Source: Monarcha castaneiventris obscurior (Eukaryota > Chordata > Aves > Passeriformes > Monarchidae). Taken from it: a stretch of 64,000 nucleotides of DNA. The stretch spans positions 19,812,001 through 19,876,000 of the forward strand of contig JAMPIT010000510.1 of NCBI GenBank assembly GCA_026261815.1, given 5' to 3'. Shown piece by piece: positions 53,301-63,415 of this stretch. The position numbers were made by a program, and so were the translations under genes. The stretch's first letter is position 1. Every line of letters starts with the position of its first letter. Below the pieces are notes generated by a model. That model was not told the origin of the DNA, made no database searches, and saw only the letters and a program-made list of their open reading frames with translations.

Positions 53301-53751
53301 CTGAAGATTAAGCCATTTTCAGAGATTTTTGATGTTGAGACCTCTGCTGGAACAAAACAGACTTCACCATCCACAGTTCCCAAATGCTCTGCAAGAGTGA
53401 CCCAGCATACTCGCCCCAGATTTTGGAGAAGCTAAGGCATGGTCTTAAACCAACATTATCATATTTACACAGGAACAGAAGTTGGATTTCCTCACCTTCC
53501 AGCCAATGCACCACTGGTGCAACTTTCTCTGCAGCACTATATGCTATGCCACACTACATCACAAAAGTGACAACTTTTCCTTGAGCAGAAAACAGTTCCT
53601 GCCTTAAAATGTGAAAATTCGCTATCCCAGGAGTTTGGAAACTGTTTGCCTGACTGCCAGCTTTGTAGCCTCTTGATTTAAAAAGAAAATACAAATCCAT
53701 AAAAAAATTACTAAGGTAACTACTTAAATGAAGTCTTTCAAACAGCGGGTG

Positions 53752-54110
53752 TGGCACACAAATCTTACGAGGAGCAGCTGAGGGAGCTGGGTTTGTTTAG
53801 CCTGGGGAAAAATTGACTCGGGACACTTTATCACTTTCTACAACTGCCTGAAAAAGTTTGTAATGAGGTGGGGGTAGGCCTCTCCTCAAGGTAATAAGCA
53901 ACTGAACAAGAGGAAACGGTCTCAGTTTGTGCCAAAGGAGGTTTAGGTTGGATATTAGAAAAAAAATCTCTTCACTGAAAGGGTTGTCAAGCACTGGAAC
54001 AGGCTGCCCAGGAGAGTGGAGTCACCATACATGGAAGTATTTAAAAGATATGTAGATGGGGCACTTGGAGACATGGTAGACTTGGCTGTGCTGGGTTAAC
54101 AGTTGAACTA
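53752..54110 (+). mobile_element. CR1 retrotransposon fragment, both ends truncated
   Basis: A plus-strand CR1 body. It runs from cttacgaggagcagctgagg through gggtttgtttagcctgggga, gtttaggttggatattagaa and cactggaacaggctgcccag to gacttggctgtgctgggtta. The sequence stops before the CR1 terminal repeat, so the 3' tail has been deleted, which is unusual because new CR1 copies keep their 3' ends. Frames within it are relic ORF2. Confidence 0.93.
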
Positions 54111-56759
54111 TTTTTCAGATGTTTTCAATATTTTACATATATAAAAAATTTTTGGATGCAAAATTCTGACTTGGTTCTCTGTCATAACAGAGTAACATGG
54201 GGCAGAGCTTTAATTGGTATAAATCACTTGGTTGTGAAGTTACAGCAATTTATAACAGCTAATAATTTCTCCACTTGCTTTACCCTAAGAAGTTATTTCT
54301 TATGAAATAATTGATAGAGGCCAGCCAGGTGGTTTCAGCATCTGGTTGTATTCTGGAGATCCTTGAGGTCACCTTGGACGTTTTTGCCAGTTCCCCATTG
54401 GAAAACCCAGAATAGCAAGACAACCCCATATAATAGCAATGGGCAGAACAACAAAAACAGGTTTCCAGAGAGTACAGCATCAAAGGTATATCCAGCAACA
54501 GAAAAGGACAGCATTCCCAGGCTCACAAGAATGCTAGTTATATTAGGGAAGTGACAGAGTAAGTTATACAAAAAGCCGTCAGAATTATTTTCCTAAAGAA
54601 AGATTTAGACAGATTTGAGTTTGCAGTAACAAGTTCAGGTACAAAACAAACCACCATGCACTTAAGCTTTGCTCCTCTTTCCTACTTTCTTTCCAGTTTC
54701 AGCTGCTTATGACTTTTTAACAAAACTTACTTCAGCATGTTTAGTAATAGTTGCCTTTAAACAAGGTCAGTATAATTATAAATAACCTATGATAAAACCT
54801 ATGACTTGTCTAGGGAAAGCATTTGCTAAATCAGCTGTGTCTCAATAGTCTTTTTAGCAAACCTCAGCATCCAGACAGGGGAGGAGGGAAAGAGATCCTC
54901 TTGCACAGCTTGCTGCTGGCATTTCAGCAAATATCTTCACCCAGATGTCCATTATTATGCCTAGATCTTTTCTCCTCCAGAGCCTTCAATCAAATATTAA
55001 ACCAACCACTGTGTGTGAGTCTCTACTGTATTGTGCTTCACTTTATCTACCATTGTATGACTCTCCAGAGAGCCCACACTTAACTGAAGCCTCCAGTAGG
55101 CTCCACTTCTGTCCTAGGCTGAATTCAGGCGCTTCCTGCATGAACTTAAGAAACAGAGAACACACTGAAAGCTGAAAATCTTGGTTTTCCTAACTTGAGA
55201 GAGGACTAATTCTCACTGGTTAGCAAGTTCCCTGCACAGGCTCTGATGTGCTTTACAGCTGTGGAGAGCTGCACTTCTGCTGCTAGCTCTCCTCTCCTAT
55301 CTTCCTAAATAGCTACCATTGCTCACTGTAACATAAATGCATTTTGCATAAGAATACACACTGCAGAAATGCGACCAGAAGTTTAAAGCTGCTTTCTTGC
55401 TTGTTACAGTTGCTGTAACTAAGACAAGAAGTAACACCTAGGAAAACTTCACCATAGAAAAAAGCTTTGCTGTAAAGAAATGAAAAACTATTTATCTGAC
55501 CCAATCCTACACTTGCCATTTGTTAGATCAGTAGCCAAATACCTACCTCTGTCCTTAAAGGGACAAACATAAGGAAAAACATGTTGCCATATCAAAAGTT
55601 ACTTCAAATAAACCACACGGACAGAGCCTTGCAAAGATTTTCCTCAGTGTCTGTGTCCCATCCCATCATCCCTCCCCCCACCCCACCCATTCTCAGGTAG
55701 CAATTTCCAATCTCATGGTGCAGCACGCAAGGAATTACTTGCAGAATCCCCCTTCTGTACCTTAAAATAGGAGTTTATTCTCCAGAAATTTAGGCGATGC
55801 TAAACGCCGTAGAACAAGAAGTTAACCTCCATTTGCACACAGATATCTTGCTCCTACTGCTCTCTGGCAGCACAGGCTGCGCTGCTCTCCACAACAGATT
55901 GCAGAGAGAGCAGACAAGTAGCTGGGTATATTTAATTGCTTTGGAAACAGGCAGACCGGTAAAGGGTTTATGTAGCATGGGATACAGAAAAGCCCACAAC
56001 CCTGCTTGAAATTGGGGATGAGAAACAATAAATCCCACAAACTCTACACTGGATGTAGAGAGCATAAAACAATCCCTGCATGAAATCACACACGAACCAA
56101 AACAAAGCATTTATGCATCATATTACACCCAGCTCGTCAGCTGCCAAGTGCCTCCTTAATGCAGTCACCCGTTGCAAAGTTAACCTGCGTGCAAACACTT
56201 GACATACAAATGATTTTGCTACCGATGCCTTAGTATAAGTAAATATTTCTAATGGTTGACCCGCAGAGAGATGTTTGGATTTTTTATCTTTGCAGTTTTT
56301 AATGCAATAATAAATGTCAAGGCTCCTGCTAGCTTACTCTTTTCCTGTTTAGAGCAGCCAGGCATCATTGGCTCCCTAGCAGCGGTACCTGTAGGGAGCC
56401 GGTACAGGCTGATGCGAAGGCACACGAGCCTCCTCTGCACCTTCGGGAGGCAGTGATGGGGAGTGGGGAGAAAGAAGCAGGGGCAAAGGTGGAAAGGGAG
56501 ATAAAGCAAGGAGGAAAAAGGTACCCGCGGTCATTTAAACAGAGTTGGAAAGGACCGACCTAGATGAACAGCTCTTCACGCAGAGGCATTTTACTCGAGT
56601 AGGAAGACCTGGATTCGCTGCCCTATCTTCCACACGTTTAGCTTTCCCTTCCAAAAAAAAAAAAAAAAAAACCCGCTGCTTTTTATTCACAGTAGCTGCT
56701 TTACCTTCCACCATTTTTCGGAAAAATAATGGGATGCATTTATATGCCATGGAAAGGGC
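54111..56759. other. unique AT-rich stretch upstream of the CpG island
   Basis: No gene or repeat is recognised. It ends in an A18-19 run (about 56655-56673) just before base composition switches to GC-rich. The 140- and 167-codon frames crossing 56535-57048 run into the CpG island and have no family resemblance. Confidence 0.55.
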
Positions 56760-57020
56760 TGAGAGTAATAGCAGTTTCAGCCCTGCGCGCCCGTGGGTTG
56801 CCGACAAGCTCGGCACTTGCCCGGAGCCCTCCGCTCGCCCATGCCGAAGGTTCGGCCGTGTCCGGGGTGCCCAGCCCTCCCGGCACGCTGCTCCCCGAGG
56901 CACTGTCGCCCCGCTGACCGGCTGCTGGCGTGCGCCTGGCCATTCCGATCCGCGCACGGAGAGCGAAGCCCGCTCGAGCCAGCCCGGTCACTGGCATCCC
57001 CAGAACTTTTGCCTCAATAG

Positions 57021-57065
57021 ATTTCATCACAGATGTTATCCACCCTGATGAGCTGGTGGAGCTGG
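57021..57065 (+). other. coding-like segment with splice consensus inside CpG island
   Basis: On the plus strand, acttttgcctcaatag precedes and GTGAGA follows a 45-nt segment. It is much less GC-rich than its surroundings and reads FITDVIHPDELVEL with two bases before and one after (length divisible by three). Acceptor and donor are both close to consensus. I know no protein with this run. Other frames, including minus-strand ones (QLHQLIRVDNICDEIY; ITSVMKSIEAKVLGMPVTG), are also open and plausible-looking, so the coding strand is unclear. It might instead be a conserved regulatory patch. Confidence 0.2.
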
Positions 57066-57294
57066 GTGAGACTCCCCCACCTCGTGCCAGCACCAGGGGT
57101 ACAGGAGCAGCCGCCAGCCCCGCCGCGCCCCTCCCGAGCGGGAGCCATCCCAGTCACCTGGAGCTTTTGCCCGTATCCCGTTCCCGGCGCCCCGGCGGCG
57201 CACCCCGGGCACGGCGAGCACGGAGCAGCCCCAGCCCCGGGGCGATGCGGGGCAGGGAGCGGAGCCAGCGGGGGATGCGCGGCGCGGCGCTCAC

Positions 57295-57352
57295 CTGCCT
57301 CTGTGCCGCTGCTGCCGCCGCTGCCGCCGCCGCTGCCGGGCCGGGCGGACGG
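57295..57352 (-). other. probable non-coding first exon (5' UTR) with splice donor
   Basis: Read leftwards from about 57352, roughly 30 nt after the TATA box, the sequence runs through CGG and CAG triplets to cacagaggcag. It is followed immediately by GTGAGC (donor at 57294-57289). No ATG occurs in the exon, so it would be 5' untranslated, with translation starting in a later exon to the left. The start is inferred from TATA spacing and the donor from consensus. The gene is unidentified. The nearest candidate for the next exon is at 48600-48673. Confidence 0.55.
57303..57338 (-). repeat. CGG/CAG triplet repeat in the predicted 5' UTR
   Basis: The plus strand shows an uninterrupted series of ccg and ctg triplets (gccgctgctgccgccgctgc and onward). 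Read on the transcribed strand this is mixed CGG and CAG triplets, about 11-12 units. Triplet tracts of this kind are common in 5' UTRs and prone to length variation. Confidence 0.85.
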
Positions 57353-57355
57353 CGT

Positions 57356-57363
57356 GGGGCGGG
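57356..57363 (+). promoter_or_regulatory. GC box (Sp1-like)
   Basis: ggggcggg lies between the TATA box and the inferred start site of the leftward transcript. Sp1 sites act in either orientation. Confidence 0.45.
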
Positions 57364-57374
57364 CGCGGGCCGTG

Positions 57375-57382
57375 CTTTTATA
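57375..57382 (-). promoter_or_regulatory. TATA box
   Basis: TATAAAAG on the minus strand, in otherwise extremely GC-rich sequence where it is unlikely by chance. A start about 30 nt downstream (near 57352) is followed by a consensus splice donor at the right distance for a short first exon. Combined TATA and CpG-island promoters are less common than TATA-less islands and often belong to regulated, tissue-restricted genes. Confidence 0.65.
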
Positions 57383-57437
57383 GCGGGCGCAGCCGCCCAG
57401 CAGCGCCCGCCGCCGCCGCGCCCCCTGCGGGCCCGCC

Positions 57438-57658
57438 GAGCACCGAGCACCGCGCTCCGGGCACCAAGCACCGCGCACCGAGCACCGCGCTCCGAGCACC
57501 GCGCACCGCGCTCCGGGCACCGCGCACCGCGCTCCGCCTGCACCGAGCACCGCGCTCCGGGAACCGAGCACCGAGCACCGCGCTCCGAGCACCGCGCTCC
57601 GCCCGCACCGAGCACCGCGCTCCGAGCACCGAGCACCGCGCTCCGAGCACCGAGCACC
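57438..57658. repeat. 7-bp GC-rich minisatellite, 31 units
   Basis: The array can be parsed without gaps into 29 heptamers of the form GNGCWCC (mainly gagcacc, gcgctcc and gcgcacc; two units, aagcacc and gggaacc, differ by one base) and two 9-bp variants (gcctgcacc at unit 15, gcccgcacc at unit 24). Higher-order pairs gagcacc-gcgctcc recur. No stop codon occurs in most phases of either strand, which explains the long repetitive frames (RAPSTAL-type on plus, RCSERGA-type on minus). On the minus strand it gives a GG every 7 nt. It sits 56-276 bp upstream of the TATA box. Confidence 0.95.
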
Positions 57659-57816
57659 GCGGGGACCCGCGGGGCAGCGCGCCGGCACCGCCGCACCGCG
57701 CCGAGACAGCGCCCGCCGGCACGGTTGAGGGGCGCTCCTGGCGCTCCCTGGTTGTTTTGTTCCCCGGGTTAGCGCCCTGGAAGCACGTAGGTCGTTGTTA
57801 GCAGGTTATCGAATAT

Positions 57817-57880
57817 TTATTTCTTTTTCTTTTTTATTTTTTTCTTTCTTTCTTTCTTTTTTTTTTTTTTTTTTTTTTTT
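57817..57880 (+). repeat. T-rich / (CTTT)n tract
   Basis: 64 nt almost entirely of T and C, with three or four ctttt/cttt units and a terminal run of more than 20 T. It marks the right shoulder of the CpG island. No AATAAA precedes it on the minus strand, so a retroposed poly(A) origin is not supported. Confidence 0.9.
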
Positions 57881-60800
57881 ATGAGGGGAAAAGAAAATGT
57901 TTAGGGTCAGCGTCTGCGTAATAGTGCCTCAAACGGCATCAGGCAGAAACGGGACCTGCTCGTGGCACGGCTTTTCTGCTCCTCGCCTGGCTACCCTCCA
58001 GTTCTCCCTCTCTCCGAGTTCATTTCTCTTTCACTTTAAAATGAGCAGGAAAATAGGAAAATAAATAAATAAGTAAATAGGCGAGCAGAGACACAAATTT
58101 GCTTTTCAGCAAAACTTGTAACTCCGAGGGTAATCTCCATCACTTTTGCTATGCTTAAACTGCAGCCCAAGGGTTTTACTCCCGTAGCAAAGAGTACAGG
58201 CAGAAGATCTTTATTGTGCGTTTAAAGCCTTATCTACACCTATAGCCCGTGCTACAGCTCTCTCTGCGGGCATTGTTCCATTCCCGGTGAGCGCTAGCTC
58301 ATTGTTTCAATCAGCTGTTAAAATCGGCAGCAGGCACGAGATCAGATGGGAGTTTTATGATCTGTGTCTAGTGCTGGGCAACTCAATTAATTTTTATTAA
58401 GTCCTCTGGGCAAATGCATGAAGATCTGTTCAGGAGGGGCAGATGAAGGGATTCCCAGTTTGTGAGGCCAGCCAGATGATACACAGCATCCTCCTGTCTG
58501 GGAGCCCCCGCAGTGATGCCTGGAGACACCGGGAGAACAGCCAGGAGCTCACACAGAGGTATGAGACAGCAAGTGCCTAGGAGTCTAGGGAGACATGGAA
58601 GAAATGTCCATTGTCTGCACCCCAGTGCCAGCCTGGCCCTTTGGCAGCTGGGATTCAGTGCAGTATTGAGGAAAGGCTTTGCTTTCCCAGTGCCTGTCTG
58701 GTCAGGCTGGTGTTACAGCCTCATACGGCAGGACAGTCACTGCCACAGGATATATCCTTATTTCCCAGGCCCACAACAACTTCCTTATTCCTGCCTGTGC
58801 TCAAACACACTGTGCTTGCATCTGTCTGCAATCTGAAGTGCCAAGTACCATCCCTGTGGCACCATAAGGGTGTCTCTTATCCTTAAAGGACCTTCCTTTA
58901 AGGTTTGTCTTCCTGCTGAATAAAGCTGTGTTCCTCCCCCCCCAGCCATACCACGCTGGACTAAATGCTACGCTTCAGTTACAAAGACAATGAAGATAAA
59001 GGATCTTAGCTGGTAAAGTCACCGAGAGCATCTCTCTGGCTGGCACAAAGGAGGACCCTGACAAACCAGGCGCTGGCTGGTTTATCTGTGGTGGTTTAGG
59101 ACATGAACCCCCTTGCCTCTCTGCAAAGCAGGCAGGACAGGAGATAGGGCTGCACCTCAGCTCACAATTCAGAATATTATTTATGTTCAAGCCCTGAGCT
59201 TATCTATGACTAAAATAAGGAGAGGGGGTTCTGGAGAAGTGACTGAAACCATCCTGCACCTCAGCCAATGATTTTCAGAAAGCAGCAGTGCCGTTTGTCT
59301 TGTCCAAAGGCATTACCATGAAGCCGTTGATGAGGGCTTTCACTGCCCTCTTTTACATCAGTATTTGAAAGGACCCACTGGCTCTATTAAAACAGGGACA
59401 ATAACAGAGAAAGTCCAAATTTACCCAAAATATTTATCATCTTGGAAAGATCTATTATATGGAAAAAAACCCAAATACATGCCAGCATCAAGTTTCTTCC
59501 CTCAATCATTTTTGCAAATAATCATTGCTCCCTTCACTTGACTTCTGATCAGGGAACTATTGCACTCTAAAAGATAATTCATGCTGTTATCACACTTAAT
59601 TAAAAGCTACTTAGCTGTAGAATGTGGGCCTCACTTTATTTTTAGATCCTGTGCAGAACTGAAATTATCTGGTGTAGGTAATTCACATAAACTTGTTTTT
59701 CTTCAACATTTGGAAGAGAGATCTCTAGCCTATACAAATGTTCAATGAAAGATTTCTTATGTGACTCCAACAAGCAGAAGGCATAACAAAAGAATTGTTG
59801 TTTATGCTGTAAAGAGTAAAAGAAAATGATGAGAAACTGAAGAGTGGATGGCTTTTATAAATGTAGGCAGAGCAGTTTCAAGCTGAACCCACTTTGTTGA
59901 TGTGTTTAGGAACAAGCTGCTGCAGCTACAGAGAGGTGGCAGAATAGCCTCACACATAGACCTGGGAATGGAAGGCAGTGAGGAGGCCCTGGCCCAGGGC
60001 AGGGACAGCCTGTCTTGGAGCACACTGGACTGGATAGGGCCCTGATGGAATTGGGGAGTGGAGTAGCCACGTGCCCTGGCCACGACTGACCTGACAAGCC
60101 CCCAGGTCATCCCTCCCTGTCCTTAAGAGCATGGATGGTCAGCACAGTGGAGGCACATTTTGCTGCACATGCAGGCTTCATCCCTGGTGTTTAAACAAGC
60201 ACCAGGATACCTCAGTGGCTCTGATTGTACTGACGGACATGGTGAGACCAGGGAACCAGCTGGATTGGTGCTCATCCACACTGATTGATTGTTAAGTGGG
60301 CTGCAGGGCCAATGCCATGTAGCCTGGCATGGCAAGACAGTGCCTGGGCACAGCCTGTGGCCTGGCATACAGGAGAGACTGTCCCCAGCAAGCAGCAGAG
60401 ATGGGACTGCAGTGATTCCCATTTCCTTCACCCTACGCAGTCCACCAGCTCTGTCACAGGAGGCTTCTCAGCCACAAACTTCAATTCATGCAATACACAC
60501 CATTTCATGCAATAAAACAACAATTCCTGTGGGCTGCTGCGCAGATTTACATTTGCTCAGACAGCATAGGTTGGGAAGAAAAAAAAATAGGAAAAATCTC
60601 TGCATTAATACCAATGTCTTAGGGCCACAGGGGCACCAGATGGGAGACCAGGATCAAGCACTGTGCAGCATGGATATAGCCAGTCTGTGCCCGTGGCAGT
60701 TCCTGGCTCTGTTTACTTAGTGATAAATACAAAGCCAGTGATGCCAGAAAGCTGCATAAGGCTCATTTCTCTGCAGAAATAAGCAAGAGACACAATCGGT

Positions 60801-62873
60801 GTTCAGCTTTGCAGATTATCTGGGAATGATGAAAGTCAGGGAAAAAATAGCCTTCCCTCCTATGCTTAGATAAAGCTGCAAAAGCTGCAACATCATATTA
60901 AGGCTATTAGCTCCAGAAGATTTTTAAAAGGTTTTTGTGCCAGGGAGGATGCAGCTTGGGTCTGCATGAGGAAGGGTCCACAGAAAAGCTCCTGGGCTGC
61001 AAGGACTGCTGAGGGCACAGGAGAAGGGATGGAGCTGCTGCCTGGGGGCACAGACATGCAGTCTACTGGTGCCCAGCTCTGACTGGGCAAGATGCATAAG
61101 CTGCTGTCTCCAAAGGGAACTTCTCCTTAGCCTTTAACAGCTGACCCACACACACTTTGTGAGCAAAATTATTGGAGCTAAAAGTATGATTTTTTAATAT
61201 ATATATTCTTTTGTTGGTTTGGTTTCGGGTGTTTTATTTTTTTTTTAATTTAGATAATTACTGTAGCCCTAGCAGCTATTTTTATTTAAGTGCCATCTTA
61301 AACTTCAGTTACACCAGGTAAAACTTGAGTGCTGACATACTTGTCCCAGTATGAAGCTATCTGATACTAACTTAGATATCTTCTGGTCTTGAATAGCTGT
61401 AACAACACGGGCACTTTTCCTTTAACACAAGTGGTGACTGGGTCACTCAAACTGCTATCAGTGTAGTTAAAGTGGGACAACTCTTGTGTCTCAATAAACA
61501 CTGAGAAGCTGGCTCTGTCTGTGACTGCTGCTCTTCTCGTCAGGGGAGAGTCTGGATTGACACAGCCTCCCAAAAATTCCTGTACTGTGAAGATGTAGGG
61601 AAGCTCTATGTAAATTACAGCTAAACCAACTTATTCTCTCATCTGTGGTGGCTGGCTGGCTAATTTAATAAGAAATAAATGGCTGCAGTCAGGGCAAATC
61701 TATCATGTAAAGCAAACAGTCTTGCCTAGGAAAATATCAAGTTAATCTACAAAGTTGATCTCTCCTTCATTTAAATTATGAGGGCTGTCTTCTACGCTCA
61801 TGTTACTAGTGACTGAAAATCCTGAAAAAATATTGCATTAGGCATGCTAACAGCAATAACCTGCTCATTTTTGAGTAGAGTACCACCAAATGGTTAGGAT
61901 GACTTCAAATACTCTTCAAATGGCTGGATTATTTTAAGCCATAAATTCAAAATCTTCTGGGATCACAATAGTTGCGTCTCTGAGCTGTGTTACTGCTTGA
62001 TAGCAGCAGTGAAACACTGCAGACAGATGATAAAGCAGTTTGATGTGAGCTCTTGTGAATGACACCGTGGAAGAAATCTGTCCCGTGAGACCTGAGGAAT
62101 CCCAACCATGAAGAAGAGTAATTGCGGTCAGATAAAAATGGCAGCTTGCGTAGCACATCAGCTTGCTATCTGAATAAATATAATTGAGCACATTTACTTG
62201 GACCAAGAGGGCTTTGCGTGTGCATAATTTCTAATCATCACGAGAAAAGATTGCACAATTTGAGTAATATAGATACAGTACTTTTTTTTTTTTTTTAATC
62301 CAATTTGTATTGAAGAAACATTACAGTTGAGCTGTTGAGGTAGCCTGAGCAGTGGACTCTCTGTATATTATGGATTTTCATGGATTTATGAAGTTGCATA
62401 TATATATATATGTGTACATATACCCGTATGTAACTGCACATACACAGTCAGCAGTCTATTTGCACATTGCCTGCATCTACTGCCTTTTGAACCACAAAAA
62501 TCAAGAGTCCCTAGATCCAAACTGTTCCTGTTCAAAGAGCAGTGCTCAAGAGAACAGGATGGTCACATTGAGGAAGAACCACCTCCCTCCAATTCCTCTG
62601 CCAAAAGGTGGGATTTAGAGACTGTCACAGTTCAGACCAGGAAAATGAGAAGCTCTAATGTTAAGCCTGGAGTGGGCTTTGGTGGCTGCTTGCACACACT
62701 GGGCTGCTGCCATCAGGTGACACACTGCATCCAAGTTTCACCTTACTGACCATGGGTGGGGAGGTCTGATTCTCCAGTCCTTTCCCCACACCTCCAGTCC
62801 CATCCTGTTCCCTCATTTCCCCAGCCCTGCTGGTTGCTGAACCCACCCCACAGCCAATTCATTTCACTAACAC
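57881..62873. other. unique stretch right of the promoter
   Basis: No gene or mobile element is firmly recognised. 58225-58440 has a non-repetitive, E-box and homeodomain-like composition (caatcagctg, caattaatttttatt) as in conserved upstream elements. Simple repeats include a C9-10 run near 58936-58945, a T15 run at 62282-62296, and (AT)7 at 62398-62411. A segment beginning ctgtcacagttcagaccagg near 62624 could be an unrecognised LTR piece next to the LTR at 62874. Frames up to 143 codons (60289-60720 plus) overlap opposite frames and match nothing. Confidence 0.5.
62398..62411. repeat. (AT)7 microsatellite
   Basis: An alternating AT run, followed by tgtgtacatatacccgtatg. Confidence 0.9.
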
Positions 62874-63415
62874 TGTGTGGAGAGAAACAATGGACTCCAC
62901 ACGATTCAACATGAATCAGGCAGAAGCCATTTCATTGATGAACTACTGTCCCTAATATACAATTCTTGCTTTCCCTACACACGATTGTGAGTAATTATTA
63001 TTGGTTAAGGCCTATTTTCACACTCTGCTTTATGCTTTATGATTGGCTCCTGTATGTGTGTCACATTGTCCATCGTGTATGTCACAACTGTCCTTCAGTT
63101 TGCGTTTTCTTATCCTTTTCTTCCTTTGCTTGTTCCTCGTTCACGTCCTCCCCAATGCTGCTTGTTCCTTTCTCACAACCTTCCCATGGACATTTTCCCT
63201 TGTGTACATGCTTAAGTCCTTCTGTCTTCTGGTTCTTCTGTTTTATGGCTGGTTCACAATATGTCCATTTTCTAGTAAAAACATGGTTTCCACAACCCTG
63301 CTCAAACCACTCCAGCTGTCATCACGCAGCAGGGCTGCATTCCTGCTCTCCTCATAGTGACCCCAGCACTTGCTGGAGCTGCTCCGAGCCACCCCAGCAT
63401 TGTAAAAAACTAACA
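62874..63415 (-). mobile_element. probable ERVK-like LTR
   Basis: Read on the minus strand the block has ordered LTR features: two CCAAT boxes (63042-63046 and 63000-63004), a TATA-like tgtatatta (62961-62953), a polyadenylation-like AATGAAA (62936-62930), and a short U5 ending ctctccacaca at 62874. TG...CA ends can be drawn at 63415 and 62874, but no target duplication is evident, so the right border is uncertain (63423 is also possible). From memory the wording resembles beta-retrovirus-like LTRs of songbirds. No internal genes adjoin it. The plus frames of 185 and 104 codons here (62966-63523 and 63043-63357) are incidental. Confidence 0.5.

Larger units (their letters stand above)
48674..53751. 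other. unique stretch with simple repeats
   Basis: No gene is recognised. It contains a purine/pyrimidine tract at 48678-48714, a homopurine-rich block at 49736-49796, an (AC)8 microsatellite at 50377-50392, and an A13-14 run near 50813-50826. Frames reach 118 codons (50720-51076 plus) and are shadowed by opposite-strand frames. Confidence 0.55.
56760..57790. promoter_or_regulatory. CpG island (probable promoter region)
   Basis: Base composition changes abruptly from about 40% GC to very GC-rich DNA with frequent CpG. The block holds a GC box, a TATA box, a triplet-rich exon with splice donor, and a 7-bp minisatellite, all listed separately. It is the only such island in the window. In vertebrates an isolated island of about 1 kb next to long AT-rich DNA usually marks a gene start. 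The long frames here (280 codons plus; 224, 180, 117 and 114 codons minus) arise because GC-rich DNA and the stop-free 7-bp repeat rarely contain stops. They occur on both strands in several phases and are not genes. Confidence 0.85.

Noticed and set aside
56538..56565. gagttggaaaggaccgacct looks like a reversed CR1 tail
   Set aside because: Only about 15 bp agree and none of the following CR1 3' blocks are present.
56930..57772. 280-codon plus-strand open frame with RAPSTAL-type repeats, and 114-224-codon minus frames over the same DNA
   Set aside because: They are products of the stop-free 7-bp minisatellite and GC-rich CpG island. Several phases on both strands are open, and the peptide repeats simply echo the heptamer.
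62282..62340. T15 run with AATACA on the minus strand, as a retroposed poly(A) tail
   Set aside because: AATACA is a weak signal variant, the run is short, and no duplication or parent-like sequence was seen.
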